From Silene latifolia (Eukaryota > Streptophyta > Magnoliopsida > Caryophyllales > Caryophyllaceae): 64,000 nt of DNA. Shown here one piece after another: positions 22,511-34,200 of the stretch. Each line of letters begins with the position of its first letter. Position 1 is the first letter of the stretch. The translations under genes and the position numbers were made by a program. The notes below the pieces were generated by a model. It was not told where the DNA came from. It made no database searches and was given only the letters and a program-made list of their open reading frames with translations. The stretch spans positions 34,038,217-34,102,216 of the forward strand of contig NC_133534.1 in assembly GCF_048544455.1 (NCBI RefSeq). Reading direction: 5' to 3'.

Positions 22511-22749
22511 GACTAGTCTGCTATTTTTGGTTCTATATTTCTATGTGTTTCAAGCATGTATTATCACTTGTCAATTTGTCGAACTGAAGTATTAATATTG
22601 CTTCAGCTCGTCTTTGTTGAGATCTTCCCAAGTGTGCTGAGCGCTTTCTCACCTCGATAGAAGTCGGAAGGGAATGATTAATTTATAAGTTAGTAGAGCG
22701 TTCAGCTACAATTTATTTAGTTTGGGTAGAAGTCGGAATAAAATAATTA

Positions 22750-23119
22750 GGATTAATTGATTAACAATACCAACTTTAGCACCTAATTGGAACCCACTTG
22801 GAGATTTCGAGTAAAATTGGAACTTTATGAGAAAATTGGAGTGAATTTAGGCAGTGTGGTGGTGTCGGTGATTAGGTGCGATGAACGTGGAGGTGTTGAG
22901 GACGGTGGTGATGACGATGAGTCGGTTGTGAATAGGTGCTGAAGGCATCAATAGTGAGGGGGTATTTTGGTATCTTCAAGTCATTTTTTGTCCGGATGGT
23001 GTGAGTTGGTATTGATGTTTTGGGTAGAGCTAATAAGTTGATATTGATTTTATTACTTTGCCACTATGGTACTGATTATGATATTTGGTCTTAAAGTTGC
23101 TTTATTTATCAATTAACCC
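22750..23119. mobile_element. Foldback element, about 370 bp
   Basis: The left end GGATTAATTGATTAACAA and inverted right end GGGTTAATTGATAAATAA match, followed by a shared AACTTTA. No target duplication could be fixed. Confidence 0.55.
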
Positions 23120-23170
23120 AAATGATTAATTTATTAGTCAGTAGATCATTCAACTTTGGCTTTAGTATTA

Positions 23171-23576
23171 GACCATCCTCAAGCAATGGTCGCGCTAACT
23201 AGGTCGCGACCCGATTTTACTCTTAATCCTACCTTATTAACCTTGACCCATTTTCACCCTCCCAAGCAGAAGGTCGCGAGTCGCGACCTAGGTCATCAAC
23301 CCAATCATTATCCACTTTACAATATTCCCAATCATTGTTTTTTTATTGTTTTATAATTGTTTAACCAATAAGAAATTGACACGTAGAAGGTCAATAAGAC
23401 CATCTCTTTTGATCAACCTTGGTCACAAATTGACCATCCTTGGTCACAAATTGACCATTTCTTGTTTTTGGTCACAAATTAACTACCATTGGTCACACAT
23501 TAACAATACTAATTACTTGATTAACCATGACCAAGCAAGGTCATGACCAAGCAATTGACCTTGCTTGGGGATGGTC
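23171..23576. mobile_element. Tourist-like MITE, 406 bp
   Basis: The ends GACCATCCTCAAGCAATGGTC (shortened here to GACCATCCTCAAGCAA) and the inverted GACCATCCCCAAGCAA are flanked by TTA on both sides (23168-23170, 23577-23579). A 3-bp TTA duplication is typical of PIF/Harbinger-derived Tourist elements. Internal TTGGTCACAAATTGACC words are repeated. Confidence 0.8.
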
Positions 23577-24303
23577 TTAGAGATCATCATGGTAAAGTAC
23601 TGTTATTAGATTCTAAATCTTGCAGCCAAGTTAGTGTTCTTTTAACTGAAACTCTTGCTCTTAAAGAAAGCATAAATGCAGTTAAAACTTCGGGTTTTAA
23701 CCTTTTAGCTAGCTATCGAAGGAGATAATCTGTGCTGCTATTTACTTCTATAAATCTTAGTAGAAATGTGGATCGGTGCCCATACGGAGCACTGGACTTC
23801 CACCTATGCACAGAATCGGGAACAAGCAGAAGGAAAAGCAATTTTGGAGGTCCTGAAGTGGGTTTGGAAAAAAAAATATCTTCATATCTCCATTGCCTCT
23901 GATTGCATTAGAATTTTGAGCCAAATTATTGATGGTTCCCCTAATAATCACAAAATCTCATTTGTGACGGCACGTAACCGTCACTTTGGAGTGACGGATA
24001 CCATTTTCTCTCACAAATGACCCAAATAGAGGAGAGAGGGAAGTACATGGGGATGCCCTCACCTTATCCCCCCTATTCGTTTTATGAGTGCTATTATCCG
24101 TCACTTACTCAACCCGTCTTCAGCAAGAGTAATTGCCTAATAATCATCTGACATGGATGATTGTTAAGGAAATTATTGATATAGCTAACCTGTTTCATTG
24201 TTTTTCGGTTTCTTATATTAGTAGATCATGTAATTTGGTTGCTCATAGATTGGCCAACTTAGCTAGAGCTTGAGTTTGCCTTCTACTTGTCAAAAAAAAA
24301 AAA
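23577..24303 (+). pseudogene. LINE 3' fragment with RNase H and poly(A) tail
   Basis: The plus strand shows RDHHGKVLLLDSKS and ETLALKESINAV, then LHISIASDCIRIL, and, after a nested MITE, SYISRSCNLVAHRLANLARA, the usual end of a plant LINE RNase H. A run of 13 A follows at about 24292-24304. The frame is broken near 23710 and by the insert at 23951-24135. It is a truncated, dead copy. Confidence 0.75.
23951..24135. mobile_element. 185-bp MITE nested in the LINE fragment
   Basis: It is flanked by an 11-bp duplication CCTAATAATCA (23940-23950 and 24136-24146). Removing it restores continuity of the LINE sequence. The interior has GTGACGG and CCGTCAC words. A related copy in opposite orientation lies at 49851-50044. 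Long target duplications suggest a Mutator-type mobiliser. Confidence 0.75.
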
Positions 24304-24313
24304 AGTTAATTAA

Positions 24314-24410
24314 TATACTTCTTCCATTCAACTTTTACCACTCCACTTTAATATAATACTCCTCGCATCTATTGGAGAAGTGGGGGTGATAAAAGTTGAA
24401 TGGAGTAATT
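24314..24410. mobile_element. Short MITE
   Basis: CTTCCATTCAACTTTTACCAC at the left faces GTGATAAAAGTTGAATGGAG at the right, a hairpin of under 100 bp. Superfamily not fixed. Confidence 0.55.
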
Positions 24411-24419
24411 AGTTTAGGT

Positions 24420-25550
24420 GGTAAAGTACTGGGAGGTGGTAGTCGTGACCTATGTTGCGCCTTTAACTGATTACACGTCATTGTATGGTTAGTCAATTTT
24501 CAAACAACTGTTGCGATTCCATCAAACTAGGGTTTAATTTCAACATTTCACAATGCCATGGCAAATACAATACTGCACGTAAACGATACGATGAGTGGTC
24601 GTGAGTCGTGACTACTGACTGACTAGTGAATGCCATGCATTAAGAAGAAGTCATAGACGATGTAGTTATTGGGAAAGCCAGGAAAGTCAAGTAAACGTCA
24701 AAACATGGGAATGAGAAATGCTAAATACTCGACTCTTACGTTCAATAATATACACGTTCAAAGATTTCAAAGTTCCTCCTGGTCTTTAGCTTTGAACAGA
24801 TAAAGTTTACTCCTATAATAAAAGTATAAATCTATAAACTGTATTAGTATGACATCCTCCATTATTTCAGATGGGTTATTTTCGTCTGAAATAATATGAT
24901 GGGATTTTGTGGGCATTTTATGGTCAAATATAACCGCAATGGTCAAGCTAGGGTCATAGGCTTACAGCTATTGATAACTTTTTTTTTTTTTTCCCAAAAG
25001 TGTCGTATTTGACTGTAAAATGGTGTCAAAACTCAGTCTTATTATTTTAGAAGAAAATAACTCGTCTTAAGAAAGACGAACTCTTCTTTCACGGAATACT
25101 CCTGCATTTCATTACTTTCTTTTCTTGTCTATCTTTCTAGCATTACAAGTCAAAGAAGTTGTATAATGGAGTCATTGACCTCCTTATATGGACAAAACTG
25201 TAGTATAATTTAGAAGAGAAAAACAAGATTTTAGAGACGATCATCAGCAGACACAAATTAACCTAGTAGCCTGGATTTTGTAAAGTAAATTTGGATAATT
25301 ATACTTGCACATTTGGATAGCACCTTAAATCTATTTGAGAAAATATTAATCTAATTTAAAAACGATCAAAACCCCAATCCCCAAAAATTTGTGAACAATA
25401 AAGGCCTTAAACTAAATAATTCTACTCATATGGTGAATATAGTAATTAGTAAGACATGGTAGAGGTTTGAAGTTTCAAATTCATTCCTTCTTAAAATTGT
25501 TTGATTTATTCTAAAATTGTAAAGGAATTGAATGAAGTTTGAAACACAAA
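24420..25550. other. Intergenic, no gene; one inverted repeat
   Basis: AT-rich DNA without coding signals. At 24868-25075 the words CAGATGGGTTATTTTCGTCTG and the inverted AGACGAGTTATTTTCTTCT form the ends of a likely MITE of about 200 bp. Confidence 0.5.
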
Positions 25551-25555
25551 TAAGA

Positions 25556-26550
25556 TCATACATCCTGTTGTACAGGAAGCAGGGTACATCAGGCTTATAT
25601 ATTATATATTAAACTATTTAAGCCCAAAAAAAAAATTCTACCCATCTCCATTTTTCCCAAATTCTGATTTCTCTCCAGTCGACAAACCCTACCCCCTCTT
25701 TGTCTTCTCTAAATTTCTCTTAAACGATCCGTAATTCTGATTCTAATATGGTGAAAAGAAATCAATTGACATCATAATCAAGGAGGAAAAACGCATCTAA
25801 TAATATTTTGGTGAACGGGAAGCAATTTACATCATCAAGAAGGAAAAATGGATCTAATAATACTTTGAGGTAAATCTCTACACCAATCATACGAACTATT
25901 ATTAGAAGAATACAAGTTCAAAAATTCGAGTACATAAGAATACGAGCTATTAAGATAAGAATATGATTTAATGTAAAAAGATTACGAGCTTAAAAGAATC
26001 ACGAACTTAAAAATACAAAGCACATGAGAATACGAGCTATTAAGATAATAATACGAGCTAATGTAAAAAAAATACGAGTTTAAAGGATTACGGGCTTAAA
26101 AATACTAACGCATAAGAATATGAGCTATTAATATAAGAATACGAGCTAATTTAAAAAGAATACGAGCTTAAAAGGATCAAGAGCTTTAAAATACGAGCAC
26201 ATAAGAATATGAGTTATAAAGATAAAAATATGAGCTAATGTAAAAAGAATACGAGCTTCAACTATTTTCATGTATTAAAAATTTTGGATAAATTTTTTTT
26301 TTACTCACGAGTCACGTCATATGATTTGCTCCATTATAATAATTTAAAGGAGAATATGATTTATTAAGTGGATGATGGATGAAGATGGAGAGGAGTTAGA
26401 AAAATATGGAAGCAGTCGGAGAAAGTAGGAGGATTGAATTCAAAATTGGATTACGTTATTTTATTTTTTTTGTAAAAGTATTTGGAAAAAGACTAAAATA
26501 ACCTTGGATGTACAATGCTCATTGTACATCCAGTTGTATAGTCTTGAAAC
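25556..26550. repeat. Element with palindromic ends and an 89-bp minisatellite
   Basis: Four units of 88-90 bp built from ACATAAGAATACGAGCTATT, AATACGAGCTAATGT and TACGAGCTTAAAAG run 25890-26270; unit starts are at 25933, 26023, 26111 and 26200. A separate 66-bp duplication lies at 25755-25865. At the right end GGATGTACAATG and CATTGTACATCC form a near-perfect palindrome (26506-26531), and a looser version stands at 25556-25592, so the whole may be one mobile unit. Confidence 0.65.
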
Positions 26551-28237
26551 TGAGTTTGAAATAAACCAATGAGTAAGATGAGTAACAGATTTCAAGGGAT
26601 TGTAGTGGAGTTATACGGAGTAGTTTATTGAGTATCTAAATAACTTCATTTCAGAAATTTTCAACTAAACGAAATAGATTAAATTCATTCTATTCCCTTT
26701 TAAAAGAGTGACACCAACTCGGCAAGTGTTGTTGGGTTGCTTAATGTTTATTCCATAACAAGGAGAGTAATAATTTAGTTTTATATGAATGAATATACAA
26801 ACAATGATCTCATAATCGAGATGCGTTCAAAAGAACACCAATAAACATAGTCGGTCGTGGTAATTAATTTAAGCGTCGAACGTACAAGTAAATTAAACTT
26901 TATTTTTTTCAACTTTGAAAATGATAACGTAGCCATAGATCTCTTTATTCCTTTGTTTCTCCGTTATTCATTATTGCTTTATTCATTGACGAGGAAGTTC
27001 ATTAGGTCGTGTTCAAAGTGGCGCATTATTATCAATCCAAAAGTGGTGAGTAGTGTGACTGTTAATAAAAAGAATAGATCCTTTTTAAGTGTTGTTGGTA
27101 ATATTATTAGACTGAATAATAATGACTTTGTAAAACTTGCTACATACTCACAAGTCACAACATTGTGTGGCGCCACTTTCGGAAGTCATTAACCCTTTAC
27201 AGACTAGCATCACCACTTTTGTGTATCACTAATCATATACTGTTCAAGACTAAATAGAGCTATCATTAATAAGGTTAGATTCGTTATTCGTATATGGGTT
27301 TGGGATGCGTCCATTGATCGAGCAAGAGTTTCTCAAAGTTAAAGCTCTTGAACAAGGAGAAGAGATACGGTTGAAGGTGAATGAATAAGTGATTCAATTA
27401 AACGTACACTTCGGAAGCACAAACACTTCTACTATTTAGAGTGTTTATGTCCGACACCGTGTGATCAAATACCGGCACGTGCAGGACATGCATACAAAAG
27501 TACGTGTCAGACAATTAACGTACTGTCTAATTTTTATTAAAAATTTTAAAGTTTGGACACTCCTTAGATAATCGGGGATATTTTAACTCAGCATGACATA
27601 GATACCATACACTGTAATTTAAAGACCTTTTATTGCATATAAGACATATTTTTGTATATGTTCAGAATATGGGTTATTATACATATCCAACCGTTATGTT
27701 TGAATTAATTAGGATATAATGTATTATATACAGTAATTTAATTTTTATTTAAAATTTAATATAAGATAACAATATAAAAATTGAACTTCTATACCTATAT
27801 AATAATTATTAAATCTTAAAATCAGTATCCTACATTTTATGAAATGTTATTTCACATCTTTGGATCCGTGTCCGTATACCATGTCCATACTACAAGTGGT
27901 ACACTTCACGTCATTTTGACATTTTGTATGTGTCTTATTGTAGAAGGAAAGAAGGGATGGCTTTGTTCAACCAAAGTAGCAATACTATTAGTAAAGCAAA
28001 AATGGCATCATGTTTTGTAGACGCGGTGAAGGCAACAACGTAGAAAGTTGGGTAAATAGACGAGACGAGACGAGACAATTATTGATTCCTACCAAAAGAC
28101 AACATCTTTCTCATACATTTTACATGCATGTGAGACTTTCAAAAGGATTCAACTTCAATCAAGTGTCTTTTCTCATTCACAATTGTTTGTGCAGATTAGC
28201 TCCTTCTTAGAAGTTGAAGGACGTGAATGCATGACCT
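26550..28237. other. Intergenic, no gene recognised
   Basis: AT-rich DNA. The open frame at 26857-27192 lacks coding character and any recognisable domain. Nothing else supported. Confidence 0.5.
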
Positions 28238-28253
28238 AAAATTTATTATGCAA

Positions 28254-28463
28254 ATCAAGTGGTGTTAGTTCAGTAGTAACCGGGTTAAACTTTGAAACTT
28301 GCAGAAATGCAGGAGTTGAGAGGTCTCGGGTTCGACTACAGTTGGGGCGATGATCACTTGGCCAATGCAGCCCCCGAAAGGGCTGGCTTACATGGTCCAG
28401 GTGGTGGTGCGGGAAAGCATGAGCCCGGGGGATTCAAGCCCCTCGTCATCAAAAAAAAAAAAA
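28254..28463 (+). mobile_element. tRNA-derived SINE with poly(A) tail
   Basis: The body has an A-box-like GTTAGTTCAGTAGT near its start and a B box GGGTTCGACTAC at 28328-28339, followed by a tRNA-unrelated part (GGGCGATGATCACTTGG) and a run of A. A 16-bp duplication AAAATTTATTATGCAA flanks it (28238-28253 and 28464-28479). This is the standard layout of a plant SINE, moved by LINE enzymes. Confidence 0.88.
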
Positions 28464-28746
28464 AAAATTTATTATGCAATTTTGTGTTCCAGAGGAAAAA
28501 AATTAATTAAGATGAAATCAAAGTTTAAATTAAGTTGTACGATAAAATAAACTATCAATTCGTAATCATCATTTGAATCACTAATAATCAAAAGTAAAGT
28601 TCAGGTCCTTATCTTATATAAACAAAACTGAAAGACACATTTTTAAGTTAGGGACACAAATATAATACCCTTTCGAATGTTACCAATTACAGAGTATATA
28701 TATAGCTCGGGGGGGATATTAGATGGATTTATTTCTCATCGATGAA

Positions 28747-29490
28747 TCTCCCCTACTACTAAGAGAATAAAATTCTCAAGTAGTTTTCCCGCCTAACTTA
28801 CACTACTCTTTGATGGGCCAATCTAAGTTGGGCCGTCGACTTTTAATAAATCAAATTTGCTTTGTGTCAAGTCTAATGTATGATTTGAATCAATTGAAAA
28901 CCTATACATGGAAACAAATGTATGCTTTGACTTTTCGAATAAATGCAATCCTATACATGGAAACAACCTCTCAAATTATGCAATCTTTACAATATTATCC
29001 CGAAAATATGCAATCACAATCAATTACCCCCTAATATATTATGCAATTTTATAACATATCAATTGCACTCTCGAATTATGAAATCTTTATTTTAGTAATA
29101 TGGAGTATTTTTTAAATAATGTATAACAATTTTTATGTATTTTCTTATAAGAAATAGAAAGTGAAAATGTTAGTTTTAATAATTTGTAAATTGTCTTTTT
29201 AGACGCGTAGTATATTATTTTTACCAGTTTTCTTAATAAGGCTAATAGGTTTTTTTAACTAGATTTTACATCTAACTTAATTTCATAAATTAGTTCCCCT
29301 TATCGATTTAACATTATAGTGTTATTATTAATAGTAAACTTTCTTTTCTATCTACTTACTATTATTATATTTAGTATATTATAACATTAATTTAAAAGTA
29401 GCTTTAATTTATGCAAATAATTTTATTAAAAGTTCCTCTTTATAAATTTCATCTTAAAAATACCGTGCTATAGCACGGGAACTACACTAA
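28747..29490 (+). mobile_element. Non-autonomous Helitron, 744 bp
   Basis: It begins TCTCCCCTACTACTAAGAG after an A and ends in CTAA before a T, the expected AT insertion site. Ten bases before the CTAA is a perfect 16-bp palindrome CCGTGCTATAGCACGG (29463-29478), the usual Helitron 3' hairpin. It has no Rep/helicase gene. Confidence 0.7.
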
Positions 29491-29531
29491 TCTTAAAACA
29501 AAAGTTTTAGACATTACTAATATTAGATGAA

Positions 29532-31060
29532 TGATAGCATTGTTTTGTGTCGGTCTAAGAGGGTGATTTTATCACCCTCGTGTCTCTTAATATGGGTCTT
29601 TTGGTTCACTTTTCCTAACAATTGGCAATCGGTTATATGGTGGTAACTTGTGCATTTTTACTCGGTTGAGCACATAATCCTTATGCATGGAACCCGAGCG
29701 GCACTAGAGCACCTTTCAAAGGTCAAGATAAGGCACAAGAAGATCACTTGTAACCCGGAAACAAGTTGGGAGAAGTAGGAATGAAGACTAGAAGAAATGA
29801 AGGCAATTGAAGAGGTCTAGCTCGTGGAAAATAGAAATCCCAAAATGCGAGCCGGTCGCGAGCTGCTGCAAGCAGTCTTGTGTGCAGTGCGCACTATTCG
29901 CAGTGGAACGATTACTTGCGCGACTGCGTAGCTCTGCGACTACGCTTTGCGGGTTTTTCTAATCTCGTTTGTGGGCTTCTTAAGTGGAAATCTTTCTAGG
30001 TTTTCGTGAAGCCCTATATATACCCGAGAAGTTTGAAGACCTGGGATTATCACCTACCATCATATCATCTCTTTTAATCTCATTCTTAGGGTTTAATCTT
30101 GTAATAATTTAGAAGACTATTTGGATGCAAAGTTGTAATCTTTCTTTATTTCTTTGGGTTTTGAAGACTATGGAAGGCTAAATCCTTCCCATCTTGGTGT
30201 AATTCATCCAAAGTTTCCAACTTTGGTTTTGTAAGACTCTTTTAATCTCCTCTTATTTATCTAATGAACTTTTCTTGTGCTTTATTTCTTATGTTGAGTA
30301 ATTGATTGTTTGGGTTGGCCATCCTTGCATGTTATTTACTTGATTATTGCAAATCCTAATGAAATGGTTTAATTTAGTTGGGATTGTTGAAGCAAGTTTG
30401 TTGTTTGTTGATTTGGTTTAAAGGATTCATGCAACAAATAGGAAAGTTCATGTCTTTTGCTCATTTGTATGGTTTAATCTTATGAGGAATTGATCCTAGC
30501 TTCATCTTTTGGTTGAATTCTTAATGCTCATGCTTAGTCTCTTGTCATGGTTTAATGATTTGTTGCTTAAGCTTGAAGGATATGTGTAGATGGTTTAATT
30601 TGCATGTATCAACATCTTGAGGTGATAGTATTGGGTAGAAATTAGGAGGAGAATTATAAAAGAGTCAAGCTTTACCATTGTTGGTTACTAAGGGAGGATT
30701 GCACCAAGTTCTCTTAATTATTGAATCATCTTACTCACCAAGTGTTTGTTATATTGCTTGTTAGACTAAGATTGCAAATTTCACTTTGTTTCATGTTGCA
30801 AATCAACTCAAAAACCCCCCTTTTTATGTCTCTCTATTGTTTGCCATTGTGAATAACCATTGTTTGTTTATAATCTTGTCTTTAGTAGTCAATAGTTTAC
30901 ATTTCAAATTTTTAGCTTAAAAGACCTTCTCTTGGGTTCGACCCTTACTTGCACTATATTACTTTATCATTTAGAGTAGTCTAGAGTATAGTTTGGCTTA
31001 TAAATTGTTAATTTGGTACGCTAATTCTAGTATTTTAACGACCTAGTTTATTGATTACCA
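29532..31060 (+). repeat. 5' LTR of the Athila element
   Basis: Starts TGATAGCATTG and ends TTATTGATTACCA. A TATA box lies in CCCTATATATACCCGAG near 30010. A GCGC-rich cluster is at about 29870-29960. The leader after the TATA box is long and U-rich. Confidence 0.95.
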
Positions 31061-31065
31061 AATTT

Positions 31066-31083
31066 TGGCGCCGTTGCCGGGGA
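31066..31083 (+). promoter_or_regulatory. Primer binding site
   Basis: TGGCGCCGTTGCCGGGGA, five bases after the LTR, is the site typical of Athila elements and is complementary to the 3' end of plant tRNA-Asp as I know it. It primes minus-strand DNA synthesis. Confidence 0.85.
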
Positions 31084-31261
31084 AGGGCAACATAGCTAGA
31101 ACTTGAGTTTGTGAATTTATGTTTAGTTGTTTTATTACTCCTCTTGTTGTTAGAAGTAATAGGAAGTTCTAACTTGTTTGCTTAGTGCGAAGGTTTATGT
31201 TTGGTTCCCCACAACACGGTGAATCAACTCCCGTGTAAGAAGACGCTTTTGGAGCCTATTC

Positions 31262-34200
31262 GTGGTTTTTACTAACCCTTGGTACCAAAGAGCACAACGA
31301 GAACATAGAGTAGAAGAACCACCTTTAGAAGCCCCTATTGAAGAAGATCCTATTGACGTAGAGCCAATTGAAGTGGAATACCCTTCAATGGCGAATGATA
31401 CTAGAACTATTAGGGAGCTCCGGGCAAGGAATTATGACACTCAACCTCTTTGCATAGCCTACCCACCCATGGGGGCTAATGCCAACTTTGAATTGAAGGG
31501 CTATTTCATTCACAACCTCCCAAAGTTTCATGGACATGCGGGAGATGACCCAAATCGCCATCTTTCCGAATTCCATATGATGTGTGAAGGTGCCATTCCA
31601 AATGGTGTCACGGAAGATCAATTTAAGTTGAGAGCTTTCCCATTTTCACTTCAAGATGGGGCAAAAGATTGGTTGTTTTACCTTCAACCGGGTACAATCC
31701 GTACTTGGAAGGACATGAAAGCGGCTTTTCTTGAGAAATACTACCCCGACTCAAGACATAACCATGCAAAGAAAGCCATCACTTCTCCGGAGCAAGATGC
31801 AAGTGAGAGCTTATATGAGTATTGGGAGAGATTCAAGAAGTTAGTTGCTCAATGTCCTTACCATGGCCTTAGTGGTGATGACCTTTTGGTCAACTTTTGT
31901 GATGGTCTTACACAACAATACCAAATCATGGTTAATTCCGCTACGGGTGGTGGAGTTGACAACTATTCCGTGGCGGAGGCAAATGAGATCATAGAAAGGT
32001 TGGCCGCTAGCACAAGAAACTATGGAAGAAGCCGAGGGTCAAAGACTCTTAAATCCATTGAGACACCTTCTCCTTCTACCCACAAGCTTGAGAAAACCGT
32101 GGATGATCTCACAAAAATGGTTGCTCAACTAGTGGGGAACAATCAAGGAGGAGCACAAGGATCTAATGTGGAGTGTAATTTTTGTCAAGGGCCACACCCA
32201 ATGGAAACTTGTCCCATCATGGAAGAGCAAGGAATAAGCAAGGAGAATGTAAGTGCAATGGGGTATGGGAATTACAATGCTAGAAATCCTCAAGGGGGAG
32301 GATACTACAATTATGACCCTAGTGGCAATACTTACAATGTTGGGAGTAGAGACAATCCTAGACTTGGTTGGGGTGGTGACACCTCAAAGAGTTTTGTGAA
32401 TGGTCAATTCAACCACTTGAGGGACCAAAATTCCCGACAAGGTCAAGGTTCAAACTCTCAAGGGAATAGGAATGGGAATTTCAATCAAGAAGGAAATAGG
32501 AATGGGAATTTCAAAAACCAAGGTCAAACATCCCAATTTGGCAATCAAGGTAACAACAATTCTCAAAAGGAACCAAGTGTTCAAGACTTGCTTAAAAACA
32601 TTTTGCAAGAGCAAGTCAAAACAAACAAGAGGCTTGACAAGATTGATGCCGATAAGAATGTTAGTGATGCCAAGGTTGCCAACCTAGAAGTCCAACTTGG
32701 CCAAATTGCCCAAGAACTTGCCAAGAAAAATCAAAGGACCTCAACTTCTATTCCCTCCACTACATTTCCTCCTAGAGAGAATGCTAGTGCCATGACATTG
32801 AGAAAGGGGAGAACTTTAGAATCCCCTCCCAAGAAGAAGAGAAGGGGCAAGTCACAAGAAAGAGTTATTGAGGTTGAAGATCAAATTGAAGAGGAACTTG
32901 TGGTTGAACAAGGGAAAGGATCATCTTCAAAAGCTAATGAGGAAAAAGAGAGGAGTCCTTTGAGCATTGACAAAGGAAAGGAAGGAAGCACCAACACAAA
33001 GGATTCACTCCAAGAGATTGAAAAGGAATATGAACCGGAGGTACCATTTCCTAGTGCCCTCACAAATCCCAAGAAGTTTGATAAAGACACCGATCTTTAT
33101 GAAACTTTTAGGAAATGTGAGGTCAACATCCCTCTTTTTACTATCATCAAAACCGTTCCTAGGTATGCAAAGTTTCTCAAAGAACTTTGCACCCCTAAAC
33201 GGAAGCCAAGGAAAGGAGTAGAAAGGGTCACGGTTAGTAGGCATGTCTCGGCCATTTTCAAACAAAATCTTCCCAAAAAGTGTGATGACTCGGGCATGCT
33301 AACTATACCGTGCTCAATTGGAGGCAAAGATTTTGCTAGAGCTATGCTAGACTCGGGGTCCTCTATTAATGTCATGCCTTATTCCATTTATGAGACCTTA
33401 GAATTGCCTCCTTTGTCTAGGACCAATGTTGTGATCCAATTGGCGGACCGTTCCACAATTCACCCCAAGGGTCTTGTAGAGGATGTGTTGGTAGAAGTTG
33501 ATAAATTCATATTTCCGGCCGATTTTTATGTTTTGGATATGGAACCGGACTCTAAGGCTACACCCCTCTCGCTAGGGAGGCCTTTCATGAGAACCTCTAA
33601 AACCAAGCTTGACATGTATGATGGAACTTTGACCATGGAATTTGAAGGGAAAGTTTTGAAATATAATGTGTATGAGACGATGAAAAAGACTGATGATTTG
33701 AGTTGTTGCTACTTTCTTGACAAGATTGAAAGTTTGGCAAATCGGGTTTACCAAATTGGTCATAGGGACCCACTTGAGGTGGCCCTCACTAACAATGTCG
33801 AGAAGGAAGGGTTGCGGTTTTTGTTGTCTCATGATGTGCAGGAAAGTATAGAAGCATTGGAAAAGGAAGAACCATTAGAAGAATCAAAGGAAGAAAAAGA
33901 AGTGCAAGAAATTGAGGACGAAATGTCGAGCGGCGCGCGACTGCGCATGCCCAATGCGCACTGCGCAATCTGCGCGACTGCGCGACCCTATGCGCGACTG
34001 CGCAATTTCAAACCCACTAAATCGTGTTTTTCTTCCTATTCTTATGACAATCCATCCACATTTCTTCCTTTAGAGGCTTCCCTTGAGAGACCCCTTCCAT
34101 CCATCATTAAACCACCCACCCCCAATCTCAAACCACTCCCCGACAATTTGAAATACATCTTTCTTGGGGCAAATGACACTCTACCCCTCATAATTTCAAA

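Noticed and set aside
26857..27192. 111-codon frame in intergenic DNA
   Set aside because: Composition follows the AT-rich background and no motif is visible.
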